Made by a program: the position numbers and the translations under genes. 52,146 nucleotides of DNA, taken from Bacillus sp. DNRA2. Lineage in GTDB: Bacteria > Bacillota > Bacilli > Bacillales > Cytobacillaceae. The DNA lies in contig NZ_JABAIT010000025.1 of the NCBI RefSeq assembly GCF_012843265.1, positions 1-52,146 of the forward strand. The letters are read 5' to 3'. Positions 1 through 10,175 of the stretch are shown here, piece after piece. Each line of letters starts with the position of its first letter. Positions within the stretch are counted from its first letter, which is position 1. The notes beneath the pieces were generated by a model. It did no database searches. It was not told the DNA's origin and saw only the letters and a program-made list of their open reading frames with translations.

Positions 1-90
<90 letters not shown>

Positions 91-94
91 AACG

Positions 95-121
95 AAAAAC
101 AGCTGATAAGGCTGTTTTTTT
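95..121 (+). terminator. Rho-independent terminator of the upstream rRNA operon
   Basis: A perfect 9-bp stem (AAAAACAGC / GCTGTTTTT) with a 7-base loop runs into a T tract. It lies four bases after the 5S gene, as expected for the end of an rRNA operon. Confidence 0.92.
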
Positions 122-137
122 GTTTTGTGCATTTTTG

Positions 138-320
138 TTTCGGACATGTAGTTCGTTATTTTTAAAAAAATGAGGCATTTACAATAGTTTCGGACACGGA
201 TAACCTTATTTGCAAAAAATCTAAGTAAATGGCCATCGTTTGGCTACAATAAGGCACCTTATGTCCGAATTAAAGAGAAATCACGATATTTGATTCAAAT
301 TAGGGATTATATGTCCGCAA
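138..320 (+). repeat. CGGACA paired-inverted repeat array, copy A
   Basis: Four copies of a motif CGGACA-N7-CCTTATTT (with variants) are arranged as two direct units then two inverted units. CGGACA begins at 141 and 191; the reverse complement TGTCCG begins at 262 and 312. The period is 50 bases in each arm and there are 77 bases from the second forward motif to the end of the first inverted one. Copy B at 33791-33969 has the same layout and, read on its own - strand, the same unit order. There is no ORF of note. Bases 321-494, between the array and csfB, hold no gene I can support. Confidence 0.85.
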
Positions 321-494
321 CGCACCGCTACAAACTCCTCTGGTCTGTTCACTTCCGATATCAACTTACAAGAACCAATGTCTGCCCCAGTCAAGTCATT
401 ATTTATAAAAAACCTCCGCTTAGACATACACCCAAACGATTATAAAGACATAAAATATAATGCGGTCATCTCCGAAATGAATATTCGAAAAATT

Positions 495-524
495 GTATAC
501 AAATCGAACGGCACGTCAAGAATA
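495..524 (+). promoter_or_regulatory. Probable sigma-F promoter of csfB
   Basis: GTATA at 495-499 fits the sigma-F -35 consensus GYWTA exactly. After 15 bases, GTCAAGAATA at 515-524 fits the -10 consensus GGNNANANTW with one mismatch. It lies about 8 bases before the csfB ribosome binding site. In B. subtilis csfB is known to be transcribed by sigma-F in the forespore, so the match agrees with the gene's role. Confidence 0.7.
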
Positions 525-544
525 GAAATATGGAGGTGGGAATA

Positions 545-736
545 ATGAGTTCGCAGCAAGTAGGAAAGAAGTGTGTAATTTGCCAGGAAAATAAGATGAA
601 GGGGATCCATCTATACACATCGTATATTTGTACAGATTGCGAAACTGATTTAATTAGGACAGAAACGGATGATCCCAAATATAAATTTTTTATTCAACAA
701 TTAAAGAAGGCAACTTCGCCTGAAATATATTCATAA
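545..736 (+). CDS. csfB: Anti-sigma-G factor Gin (CsfB)
   Basis: A 63-residue protein with two CxxC pairs (CVIC near residues 10-13, CTDC near 29-32) separated by the family signature GIHLYT, and ending in IYS as in the B. subtilis protein. Gin binds sigma-G, and also sigma-E, to stop premature activity. The cysteines bind zinc and support dimer formation. The ATG at 545 is chosen because GGAGGTGG at 532-539 precedes it; an in-frame ATG at 530 lies before that site. In B. subtilis csfB also directly follows an rRNA operon. The usual downstream genes xpaC and yaaN are missing. Confidence 0.93.
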   Translation: MSSQQVGKKCVICQENKMKGIHLYTSYICTDCETDLIRTETDDPKYKFFIQQLKKATSPEIYS

Positions 737-764
737 GCCAATATAAATAAATATTTTAAATAAA

Positions 765-792
765 AGTGCTCATTAGGGGCACTAATTTTTTT
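765..792 (+). terminator. Terminator after csfB
   Basis: A short stem AGTGCT / GGCACT (one G-T pair) is followed by AA and seven Ts. It separates the forespore gene csfB from the decarboxylase gene downstream. Confidence 0.65.
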
Positions 793-913
793 GAATATAT
801 AAGGAGTTTAGTCCAAAATGGATGAGTATTTGATAAAATATAAAAGACTTGTTTCTTAGTATGAACGGGAAAAAATAGAAATTATAGTACATGAAATAAT
901 GATGGTGATAATG

Positions 914-2353
914 ATGAATTTGCAGTCGAAGACACCTTTATATGATAAACTAATTAGTCATAATCATAGTAACCCAATCTCCTTCCATGTCCCTGGACAT
1001 AAAAATGGGGCGATTTTTCACGAAAAGGGAGTATCTACATATAGCAACCTATTAAAACTTGATGTTACCGAATTAAGCGGTTTAGACGATTTACATTCGC
1101 CAGAGGGTGTGATACTGGAAGCAAAGCAATTATTAGCTAGTCTTTATCAAGTGGAAAGAAGTTACTTCTTGGTGAATGGATCAACTGTCGGAAATTTGGT
1201 AATGATTTTGGCAGCTGTTAATGAAGGTGATATCGTTTTGGTACAACGAAATTGCCATAAGTCGATATTAAATGGACTTCAATTAAGTGGTGCCAAGCCA
1301 GTATTTATCAGTCCGGAATTTAATGAAAATTGGCATGTTGCTGCTGGACCAACTGTTGCTTCAATTCGGCTTGCTTTGGAACTGTATCCAGATGCAAAGG
1401 CATTGATTGTAACGTATCCTAATTATTATGGGATGGTCTATAATCTTGGTGATATGATTGAATTGGCACATCGAAATAATATTCCTATTTTAGTGGATGA
1501 GGCCCATGGTGCCCATTTTATTGCCGGTGAGCCGTTTCCGGCTTCAGCTGTTTCGTTGGGTGCGGATATGGTGGTTCAATCTGCCCATAAAACATTACCG
1601 GCGCTGACAATGAGCTCGTTTTTACATTATAATAGTCAGCTAATTTCGCAAAAGAAAGTGGAGAAGTATTTACATATCTTGCAGTCGAGCAGTCCGTCAT
1701 ATCCGTTAATGGCTTCTTTGGATCTAGCGCGTAGCTATCTTGGTACTTTAACACTACGTGATCGACAATATTTAAACGAACAAATCCAGCGATTTCGAGA
1801 GGGATTAGGACAGCTACCTGGAATAAGGGTATTAACATATGAAAATGATGCTGGTGATTTATTAAAAATTACCATTCAATCTACAGTTGGATTGAGCGGC
1901 TTTGCGTTACAGGAGATATTTGAGCAGGCTGGGATGTTTGCAGAGCTTGCTGACCCGATAAATTTATTACTAATAGTTCCCTTGCTAAAAGATGGAATGG
2001 AATTTCCATTTGCTGAGGTTCTTAACATGTTAAACCGGTTATTAGCTGAGCAAGAACAGCAAGTGGTAAATGTTACTGAGGAGTATCCAGCTTTTTATAA
2101 AAAAGAGATTTCATTACTAGAATTATCTTTCGCAGAAATGGATAAAAGGGAATGTACACAAATCTGTTTTGATCAAGCAATTGGGAAAATATGTGCCGAA
2201 ATGATTATTCCTTATCCACCGGGGGTACCGCTATTATTTCCTGGGGAAATGATAACAGAAGGCGATATGGCCCAAATTCTCTGGCATATAAATAAAGGAA
2301 CTAGATTCCAAGGTGGAGAATTGTTAAAGAAAGGCTATATAATGGTTTTTTAG
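914..2353 (+). CDS. yaaO: YaaO-type PLP-dependent Orn/Lys/Arg decarboxylase family protein
   Basis: About 479 residues of the fold-type I decarboxylase family: SFHVPGHKNG near the N-terminus, LVNGSTVGN in the cofactor loop, the VDEAHGAH motif, and SAHKTLPAL whose lysine (about residue 226) should bind pyridoxal phosphate. The smaller C-terminal domain contains PYPPGVPLLFPGE, typical of the family. The substrate cannot be read from the sequence; it could be arginine, lysine or ornithine. Start codons lie at 899, 902, 911 and 914. I chose 914 because GGTGAT at 904-909 fits a binding site and the protein then begins like B. subtilis YaaO. It sits 27 bases before tmk and is probably cotranscribed with it. 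Confidence 0.88.
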   Translation: MNLQSKTPLYDKLISHNHSNPISFHVPGHKNGAIFHEKGVSTYSNLLKLDVTELSGLDDLHSPEGVILEAKQLLASLYQVERSYFLVNGSTVGNLVMILAAVNEGDIVLVQRNCHKSILNGLQLSGAKPVFISPEFNENWHVAAGPTVASIRLALELYPDAKALIVTYPNYYGMVYNLGDMIELAHRNNIPILVDEAHGAHFIAGEPFPASAVSLGADMVVQSAHKTLPALTMSSFLHYNSQLISQKKVEKYLHILQSSSPSYPLMASLDLARSYLGTLTLRDRQYLNEQIQRFREGLGQLPGIRVLTYENDAGDLLKITIQSTVGLSGFALQEIFEQAGMFAELADPINLLLIVPLLKDGMEFPFAEVLNMLNRLLAEQEQQVVNVTEEYPAFYKKEISLLELSFAEMDKRECTQICFDQAIGKICAEMIIPYPPGVPLLFPGEMITEGDMAQILWHINKGTRFQGGELLKKGYIMVF

Positions 2354-2380
2354 TGTTGTACAACTACTGGAGGTTACATA

Positions 2381-3013
2381 ATGATAGATAAAGGTGTATT
2401 TATTTCAATTGAAGGTCCTGAAGGCGCGGGAAAAACAACAATCATTCAGATGATCGCTGCACACCTAACGCAACAGGGAAAAGAAATAGTTCAAACAAGA
2501 GAACCAGGTGGTATTGATATAGCCGAACAAATACGTAGTGTGATATTGGCAAAAGAAAATACCGCGATGGACCCACGTACAGAAGCATTATTGTATGCTG
2601 CCGCTCGCCGTCAGCATTTAATAGAACGAGTTAAGCCTGCCCTTGACCAAGGAAAAGTGGTCCTTTGCGATCGTTTTATAGATAGCTCATTAGCTTATCA
2701 AGGTTACGCCCGCGGATTAGGTATTGATGAAGTCTATAGTATTAATAAGTTCGCCATTGAAGATATGATGCCTAGATTAACTTTATATTTTGATATTGAC
2801 CCAGAACTTGGATTACAGCGGATTAACCAGCATCAGGGGCGTGAGGTTAATCGATTGGATTTAGAAACAATAGATTTTCATCGTAAGGTTCGTGAGGGAT
2901 ATCATGAGTTAACCAGAAGGTTTGCTGAAAGGATCCACACGATTGATGCTTCAAAACCAGTAGAAAGCGTTTTTGATGATGCATTAACTAAAATTATTGA
3001 AATACTACAGTAA
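2381..3013 (+). CDS. tmk: Thymidylate kinase (dTMP kinase)
   Basis: 210 residues, full length for the family. It phosphorylates dTMP to dTDP. The P-loop GPEGAGKTT is at about residues 12-20, TREPGG follows, and the [12 protein letters not shown] motif near residue 95 carries the catalytic and substrate-binding residues. A clear binding site GGAGG precedes the ATG. In B. subtilis darA (cyclic-di-AMP receptor) and yaaR lie between tmk and holB; here holB follows after only 28 bases. Confidence 0.97.
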   Translation: MIDKGVFISIEGPEGAGKTTIIQMIAAHLTQQGKEIVQTREPGGIDIAEQIRSVILAKENTAMDPRTEALLYAAARRQHLIERVKPALDQGKVVLCDRFIDSSLAYQGYARGLGIDEVYSINKFAIEDMMPRLTLYFDIDPELGLQRINQHQGREVNRLDLETIDFHRKVREGYHELTRRFAERIHTIDASKPVESVFDDALTKIIEILQ

Positions 3014-3041
3014 TCATCTAACTAATTAATGTAAGTGAGTG

Positions 3042-4055
3042 ATGGATTTGTCAAAAACTTGGGATCAACTTGAAATCATCCAGCCAACCGTATTAAAAAT
3101 GTTAAAGCATAGTTTAATCAGAGGACGGGTCGCTCATGCTTATTTATTTGAAGGTTTAAGAGGCACCGGAAAAAAGGAAGTTGGTTTGCTTCTAGCAAAA
3201 AGCCTGTTTTGTCTAGAGCTTGAGGATGAGTATGTTCCTTGTGGAAAATGTGTCAATTGTAAGAGAATTGATACAGGCAATCATCCCGATTTTCATATTA
3301 TTGAGCCAGATGGTCTATCGATTAAAAAGCAACAAATTATTGCGCTACAAGAGGAATTTTCTAAAACAGGCGTTGAATCGAAGCAAAAAATATACATGAT
3401 TCTTCACGCCGATAAGATTACAGTTAATGCAGCAAATAGTTTATTAAAATTTTTGGAGGAGCCACATCAAGAGACATACGCCATTTTAATTACAGAACAG
3501 GTCCAAAAAATTCTACCTACTATACTTTCAAGGTGCCAAATATTGACCTTTACGCCACTTTCTCCAAAACATTTAATAGAAAAATTCATTGCCGAAGGAA
3601 TAGATCCTAGAATTGCGCCACTGTTGGCGCAGTTAACTAATAATATTGATGAGGCGTTGGAGCTAGGTAAAGATGATTGGTTTGCACAAGCGCAAAAAAT
3701 AGTGGTAAAATTATATGAAGTGCTGAAAAAAAGTCCTCTTGAAGCACTTGTAACTCTTCAAGATCAATGGTTTGAGCACTTTAAAGAAAAAGAACAACTA
3801 GATCGTGGTCTTGATCTATTACTTCTTATCTATAAAGATTTATTATATATTCAGCTTGGGAACGAACAGCAGGTTGTTTTTCAAGCAGAAATAGATCGGT
3901 TAAAGCAGTATGCATTACAATCATCAGGACGAGGCCTAGCTGAACAGATGTCAGCTATATTAGAAGCAAAGCGGAAGTTGCAGGCAAATATGAATCAACA
4001 GCTGTTAATGGAGCAGCTTGTGCTAAAATTGCAGGAGGGATCTTCATTTGTATGA
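3042..4055 (+). CDS. holB: DNA polymerase III subunit delta prime
   Basis: About 337 residues of a clamp-loader AAA+ subunit: a Walker-like GLRGTGKKEVG near residue 40, a zinc module CGKCVNC near residue 70, the LLKFLEEP segment that precedes sensor 1, and SRCQ (the SRC motif). It helps load the sliding clamp on DNA. The start is uncertain: GTG 3039, ATG 3042 and TTG 3048 are in frame, and GTGAT just upstream would serve the TTG best. The 3' end overlaps ricT by 8 bases. Confidence 0.95.
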   Translation: MDLSKTWDQLEIIQPTVLKMLKHSLIRGRVAHAYLFEGLRGTGKKEVGLLLAKSLFCLELEDEYVPCGKCVNCKRIDTGNHPDFHIIEPDGLSIKKQQIIALQEEFSKTGVESKQKIYMILHADKITVNAANSLLKFLEEPHQETYAILITEQVQKILPTILSRCQILTFTPLSPKHLIEKFIAEGIDPRIAPLLAQLTNNIDEALELGKDDWFAQAQKIVVKLYEVLKKSPLEALVTLQDQWFEHFKEKEQLDRGLDLLLLIYKDLLYIQLGNEQQVVFQAEIDRLKQYALQSSGRGLAEQMSAILEAKRKLQANMNQQLLMEQLVLKLQEGSSFV

Positions 4056-4875
4056 TGTAGTAGGAGTGCGCTTTAAAAAAGCGGGTAAAATATATTACTT
4101 TGATCCCGGGGATCTTCCAATAGAAAAGGATCAATTTGTCATTGTTGAGACTGTTCGTGGTGTTGAATATGGGAAAGTCGTAACAGGTCGTAAGCAGGTT
4201 GATGAACAGGATGTAGTCTTGCCGCTAAAAAAAGTATTACGTTTAGCTGACCAAAAGGACAAACTGATTGTTGAGGAAAATAAGCAAGCCGCCAAAGAAG
4301 CTTATGAGGTTTGCTGTAGCAAAGTGAATGAACATCAGCTAGATATGAAGCTAGTTGATGTGGAATATACGTATGACCGTAATAAAGTTATTTTCTATTT
4401 TACCGCTGATGGACGAGTTGATTTTCGCGAGTTGGTGAAGGATTTGGCGGCGATTTTCCGGACGAGAATTGAGCTTCGTCAAATTGGTGTTCGCGATGAG
4501 GCGAAGATGTTAGGTGGAATTGGTCCGTGTGGAAGAATGCTGTGCTGTTCCACATTCCTTGGGGATTTTGATCCTGTTTCGATTAAAATGGCGAAAGATC
4601 AGAATCTATCATTGAATCCGACAAAAATTTCAGGCTTATGCGGCCGACTTATGTGCTGCCTAAAATATGAAAATGATGAGTATGAAAGTGCGAAAGAACA
4701 GTTGCCTGATTTAGGGGAAAAGATTGAAACGCCTCATGGAATTGGGAAGGTCGTTGGTTTAAATATTTTAGAACGGGTGCTTCAAGTAGAATATAGCGAT
4801 CAAGGACGTGTACTCGAATATACGCTTGATGAGATTTTGAAAGAAGGCGCCGTTTCGATACAATCCACAGATTAA
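4048..4875 (+). CDS. ricT: RicT (YaaT), PSP1-domain regulator of RNase Y
   Basis: 275 residues with the PSP1 domain. The cysteine-rich signature CGRMLCC, followed by CGRLMCC, lies at about 165-210. In B. subtilis RicT forms an iron-sulfur complex with RicA and RicF that directs RNase Y cleavage and is needed for sporulation, competence and biofilms; the conserved cysteines here suit that. Translation starts at TTG 4048 with AGGAGGG just upstream, overlapping the end of holB, so the two are translationally coupled. Confidence 0.95.
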   Translation: MYDVVGVRFKKAGKIYYFDPGDLPIEKDQFVIVETVRGVEYGKVVTGRKQVDEQDVVLPLKKVLRLADQKDKLIVEENKQAAKEAYEVCCSKVNEHQLDMKLVDVEYTYDRNKVIFYFTADGRVDFRELVKDLAAIFRTRIELRQIGVRDEAKMLGGIGPCGRMLCCSTFLGDFDPVSIKMAKDQNLSLNPTKISGLCGRLMCCLKYENDEYESAKEQLPDLGEKIETPHGIGKVVGLNILERVLQVEYSDQGRVLEYTLDEILKEGAVSIQSTD

Positions 4876-4888
4876 TGAGGTGGACTAG

Positions 4889-5263
4889 GTGGATAAAAAA
4901 GAAATCTTTGATTCAGTGATTAATATGGAAGAACAAATTGGTCAATTATATAAACAGCTTGGCGAGTTAAAGCAGCATCTTGCGGAAATACTCGAGGAGA
5001 ATAATTCGTTAAAGCTCGAAAATGACTTGTTGAGGAAGCGGTTTGAATTTGCAGAGAATCACGATGTGCACTTGAAAAAGCCGATAAAAAAGGACAAAGC
5101 ACAGGCAACTGCAACTAACCGAGCAAGTTTTGATATTGGTGAAGGTTATGATAATCTTGCCCGTCTTTATCAAGAAGGCTTCCATATTTGTAATATCCAT
5201 TTTGGAAGCCCTCGAAAAGAAGGGGATTGTTTATTCTGCCTTTCCTTTTTAAATAAGAAATAA
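4889..5263 (+). CDS. yabA: Replication initiation control protein YabA
   Basis: 124 residues. The first ~55 form a leucine-rich coiled coil for oligomerisation and the last ~25 hold a zinc module (CNIH and CLFC). In B. subtilis YabA bridges DnaA and the sliding clamp DnaN and limits re-initiation; the neighbouring holB is a clamp-loader gene. The start is GTG 4889, preceded by GAGGTGG. It is shortly followed by a weak hairpin in the gap before trmN6. Confidence 0.95.
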   Translation: MDKKEIFDSVINMEEQIGQLYKQLGELKQHLAEILEENNSLKLENDLLRKRFEFAENHDVHLKKPIKKDKAQATATNRASFDIGEGYDNLARLYQEGFHICNIHFGSPRKEGDCLFCLSFLNKK

Positions 5264-5356
5264 GTGTGGCCTTCCTGGATTAGGAAGGCTGTTTTTTCGA
5301 ATAGATTTTTTGATGAAGCTTCAATTTTCTTTGATTGATTTTGGGAGGACAAAAAG

Positions 5357-6097
5357 ATGGTTATGTTAAAAGATGATGAGCGCTTGGATTATTTATTAGC
5401 GGAAGAGATGAGGATCATTCAAAGCCCCTCTGTTTTTGCATTTTCTTTGGATGCCGTCTTGTTAGCGAAGTTTGTTTATGTCCCAATCCAAAAGGGAAAG
5501 ATTGTTGATTTATGTAGTGGAAATGGAATTATCCCATTATTATTGAGCACCAGGTCGAAGGCGACAATAACTGGAGTTGAAATACAATCGCGTCTTTATG
5601 ATATGGCTAAGCGTAGTATTGAATACAATGGTCTTGATTTACAGATACAGATGATACATGGTGATATTAAGGAAATGCCAAAGCAACTTGGTCACGGGAA
5701 ATATGATGTAGTGACGTGTAATCCGCCCTATTTTTCCACACCAAATAAAGATGAAATTAATGAAAATGAACATCTCGCAATTGCTCGTCATGAAATATTA
5801 TGTACGCTAGAGGATGTTGTTCGTGTATCGAGCCAGCTTGTCAGGCAGGGAGGTAAGGTGGCATTTGTTCATCGTCCCGGTCGGTTATTAGATATTATTA
5901 CCCTTATGAGGCAATATCGTTTGGAGCCAAAACGGATACAGTTCGTTCACCCTAAGCCTGGGAAAGATGCTAATACTCTTCTCATTGAAGCAATCAAGGA
6001 TGGACAGCCTGATTTGAAGATTTTACCACCCTTGTTTGTGTACAATGAGAACAATGAGTATACGTCTGAAGTTAATGAGATTTTATATGGAAAATAA
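5357..6097 (+). CDS. trmN6: tRNA1(Val) adenine-37 N6-methyltransferase family (YabB)
   Basis: 246 residues of a class I SAM-dependent methyltransferase. [14 protein letters not shown] near residue 48 is the SAM-binding motif I, and CNPPYFS near residue 120 is the NPPY motif of adenine/amine N-methyltransferases. FSLDAVLLA in the N-terminus matches the family that modifies A37 of valine tRNA in E. coli; the tRNA target in Bacilli is inferred. GGGAGG precedes the ATG. It overlaps yazA by 11 bases. Confidence 0.9.
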   Translation: MVMLKDDERLDYLLAEEMRIIQSPSVFAFSLDAVLLAKFVYVPIQKGKIVDLCSGNGIIPLLLSTRSKATITGVEIQSRLYDMAKRSIEYNGLDLQIQMIHGDIKEMPKQLGHGKYDVVTCNPPYFSTPNKDEINENEHLAIARHEILCTLEDVVRVSSQLVRQGGKVAFVHRPGRLLDIITLMRQYRLEPKRIQFVHPKPGKDANTLLIEAIKDGQPDLKILPPLFVYNENNEYTSEVNEILYGK

Positions 6098-6371
6098 TCA
6101 TTATTTTTATGTACTTAAATGTCGTGATGGCAGTTTTTATGGCGGTTATACGAATAATCTCAAACGACGAATCGAGTTGCATAATCAAGGAAAGGGTGCA
6201 AAGTATACTAGAGGGCGAGGTCCAGTCGAGCTTTTGTACAAGAAAGCCTTTTCTAATAAGAGCGATGCATTGAAGGCTGAATATGAGTTTAAAAGTTGGC
6301 CACGAAAGAAGAAGGAACAGTATTTATTAAAAGAAGCAGGTGAAGGATATGTGGCAGCAAAAGAGCTTTGA
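6087..6371 (+). CDS. yazA: GIY-YIG domain protein YazA
   Basis: 94 residues. The GIY-YIG core is visible as YFYVLKC followed by [16 protein letters not shown], then KGAKYT. This small UvrC-like nuclease family is widespread but its cellular role is not settled. The ATG at 6087 is chosen because the product then begins MENNHYFYV as in B. subtilis YazA; an upstream in-frame start at 6036 would lie deep inside trmN6. It overlaps trmN6 and rsmI at its two ends, which implies tight coupling. Confidence 0.92.
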   Translation: MENNHYFYVLKCRDGSFYGGYTNNLKRRIELHNQGKGAKYTRGRGPVELLYKKAFSNKSDALKAEYEFKSWPRKKKEQYLLKEAGEGYVAAKEL

Positions 6372-7245
6372 GACGGGGGCAGATGGTGGTATTCTGTATT
6401 TGGTGCCAACGCCAATTGGGAATTTAGAGGATATTAGTTTTCGGGCAATCAGGATTTTAAAAGAAGCTGATATCATTGCCGCTGAGGATACAAGAAACAC
6501 AATTAAGCTGCTGAATCATTTTGAGATTGATACGCAGATTGTCAGCTACCATGAGCATAACCAGCGAACCAGTGGTGAGAAACTGTTAAGCAGATTGCGT
6601 GCAGGTGAGGTTGTGGCGTTGGTGAGTGATGCGGGGATGCCAACAATTTCGGATCCAGGATACGAATTGGTTCAAGCAGCTGTCGCAGAGCAACTGAGGG
6701 TTGTGCCACTTCCAGGTGCTAACGCTGCGTTAACAGCATTAATTGCATCTGGTTTATGTACCCAACCATTTTATTTTTATGGTTTTTTAAACCGACAGAA
6801 AAAAGAAAAACGTAAGGAACTTGAAAAAATAGCTAAGCAGACAGCTACCACGCTTTTATATGAGTCTCCTCATCGTTTAAAGGAAACCTTACAATTATTG
6901 CTTGAAGTCTTAGGAAATCGTGAAATTGTCTTATGTCGGGAATTAACGAAAAAGTTTGAGGAGTTCATTCGTGGGACAATAGAAGAAGCGATTGCTTGGT
7001 CGAATAAGGATGAAATAAGGGGTGAGTTTTGCCTTGTTATCGAGGGGCTAAGTGAAGAGCAGGCTAAAGCCGATAACGTAGAAAGCTGGTGGCTAAATTT
7101 ATCGGTTGTTGAACATGTAAATTTTTACATAAATGAAAAATCAATGCTTTCAAAGGATGCAATTAAACAGGTGGCAAAAGATCGAGAATTGAATAAACGA
7201 GAGGTATATCAGATATATCATGTCGAAGGCGAAACAAAAGGCTGA
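6349..7245 (+). CDS. rsmI: 16S rRNA C1402 2'-O-methyltransferase RsmI (YabC)
   Basis: 298 residues of the tetrapyrrole-methylase-like SAM enzyme family. It has LVPTPIGNLEDISFRA, EDTR, VSDAGMPTISDPG and PLPGANA in the expected order. It methylates the ribose of C1402 in the decoding centre. The ATG at 6349 follows AGGTGAAGGA and gives MWQQKSF, matching the B. subtilis start; GTG 6340 is an alternative. The stop codon lies inside the stem of the terminator shared with abrB. Confidence 0.96.
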   Translation: MWQQKSFETGADGGILYLVPTPIGNLEDISFRAIRILKEADIIAAEDTRNTIKLLNHFEIDTQIVSYHEHNQRTSGEKLLSRLRAGEVVALVSDAGMPTISDPGYELVQAAVAEQLRVVPLPGANAALTALIASGLCTQPFYFYGFLNRQKKEKRKELEKIAKQTATTLLYESPHRLKETLQLLLEVLGNREIVLCRELTKKFEEFIRGTIEEAIAWSNKDEIRGEFCLVIEGLSEEQAKADNVESWWLNLSVVEHVNFYINEKSMLSKDAIKQVAKDRELNKREVYQIYHVEGETKG

Positions 7246-7263
7246 CAATAAGTCAGCCTTTTG
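7235..7263. terminator. Bidirectional terminator between rsmI and abrB
   Basis: A perfect 12-bp stem CAAAAGGCTGAC / GTCAGCCTTTTG around a 5-base loop. A/T runs on both sides let it serve the + strand operon and the convergent abrB gene. The rsmI TGA (7243-7245) lies within the left arm. Confidence 0.85.
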
Positions 7264-7270
7264 TATTACA

Positions 7271-7555
7271 TTATTTTTTTAAATCGAATGCCGTTTTGAT
7301 TTCTTCCAATAATTGCTCTGCACCTTCACGGCTTAAAATTAATTTGCCATCTGCTAGTGTTACATTCTCATCAGATACTTCACCAGTAACTTGGCAAGTC
7401 ATGTTTGGTTTATATTTTTTTAATATAATTCTTTCGTCATCAACATAAATCTCTAGAGCATCTTTTTCTGCGATTCCAAGTGTTCTTCTTAATTCGATTG
7501 GGATTACAACACGACCTAATTCATCAACTTTACGTACAATTCCTGTAGATTTCAT
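7271..7555 (-). CDS. abrB: Transition-state regulator AbrB
   Basis: 94 residues. The N-terminal swapped-hairpin DNA-binding domain (VDELGRVVIPIELRRTLGI, then LEIYVDDERIILKKY) is typical, with a cysteine in the following NMTCQV segment. AbrB represses many stationary-phase genes, and spoVG in this window is a classical target. It is the only protein gene on the - strand. The promoter and tandem Spo0A boxes upstream indicate repression by phosphorylated Spo0A. SpoVT at 27577 is a paralogue sharing the same N-terminal fold. Confidence 0.97.
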   Translation of the reverse strand: MKSTGIVRKVDELGRVVIPIELRRTLGIAEKDALEIYVDDERIILKKYKPNMTCQVTGEVSDENVTLADGKLILSREGAEQLLEEIKTAFDLKK

Positions 7556-7605
7556 TACATTAATCTCCTCTCAATACTATGTGTTTCTCTCTATTATGGT
7601 TTTTA

Positions 7606-7622
7606 TTCGTCATTATTCGACA
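7606..7622 (-). promoter_or_regulatory. Tandem Spo0A boxes in the abrB leader
   Basis: On the - strand TGTCGAA (7616-7622) is followed, 10 bases further, by TGACGAA (7606-7612). The first is a perfect Spo0A box and the second differs at one base. They lie just downstream of the abrB -10 element, the arrangement by which Spo0A represses abrB in B. subtilis. Confidence 0.85.
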
Positions 7623-7639
7623 TTTTCTTTTCTGATTTA

Positions 7640-7668
7640 ATAATACCAGCCATTACCATAAACGTCAA
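7640..7668 (-). promoter_or_regulatory. Sigma-A promoter of abrB
   Basis: On the - strand TTGACG (7663-7668) and TATTAT (7640-7645) are 17 bases apart. Transcription would begin around 7633 and enter the Spo0A boxes. Confidence 0.8.
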
Positions 7669-7823
7669 TTATTTTTATTTTTGTCACAATAGTAATTTTT
7701 ACCTATCTTTAAAGAACCCTGAGTTATCAACGTGTATGGTAATTATGGTTTATTAATTATAGCATATTAATAGAGAACAAAAATCATTATCATTATTTTT
7801 AAATATCTCTTACTCTGTTAATA

Positions 7824-7840
7824 TTCGACAAAAAACGACA
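7824..7840. promoter_or_regulatory. Second pair of Spo0A-box-like sites between abrB and metS
   Basis: TTCGACA (7824-7830, the exact complement of TGTCGAA) and AACGACA (7834-7840) are also 10 bases apart, as in the abrB leader pair. It lies about 200 bases upstream of metS. The rest of the 7556-8036 gap is AT-rich with no ORF. I found no T-box or SAM-riboswitch motif in it. Confidence 0.45.
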
Positions 7841-7955
7841 TAAATCAACATAATTCTTCGTTTTATGAAAACATGAATTGATGGAGCAAGGTTTTGTTGC
7901 ACAATTTTGTATTTTTAGGTATATTTTGATGATATAAGAGGTAATGCTTACATAG

Positions 7956-9995
<2,040 letters not shown>

Positions 9996-10001
9996 TTCAT
10001 G

Positions 10002-10042
10002 AAAAAGCCTCTAATCTGTTATTAGCAGATTAAAGGCTTTTT
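10002..10042 (+). terminator. Terminator of metS
   Basis: A long stem (AAAAAGCCT, mismatch, TAATCTG / CAGATTA, AGGCTTTTT) with a 7-base loop ends in a T run, starting just after the metS stop codon. Confidence 0.9.
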
Positions 10043-10050
10043 ATATGTTG

Positions 10051-10175
10051 TTGGCTAGCTACAGGCGCCATCGGCTCGAGGTCATAAGCCAATCCGTCCA
10101 AAAGGTCAAAAGGCAACCTTTCGGCCGGCTCGTCTTATGCTTGTCGCCGATAAACGGGCGCCTTCCGCTTTTCGA
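10051..10175 (+). repeat. 125-bp dispersed repeat, copy 1 (tandem with copy 2)
   Basis: The element starts with TGGCTAGCT, contains TCATAAGCCAATCCGTC, an AAGGT/ACCTT inner hairpin, GTCTTATGCTTGTCG, and ends CCGCTTTTCGAT. The arms are complementary (GGCGCC near both ends, CATAAG / CTTATG), so the RNA or single strand would fold into a long stem. It is GC-rich compared with its surroundings. The next copy starts exactly 125 bases later. ORFs running through it are not believed. Confidence 0.85.

Noticed and set aside
138-320. Evenly spaced 50-base units as a possible CRISPR array
   Set aside because: Only two units per arm, arms are inverted, the conserved motif is short and degenerate, and no cas genes are present.
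321-480. Possible decayed gene on the - strand between array A and csfB
   Set aside because: A frame of about 40 codons reads through into the array, but it lacks a start with binding site and matches no family I know.
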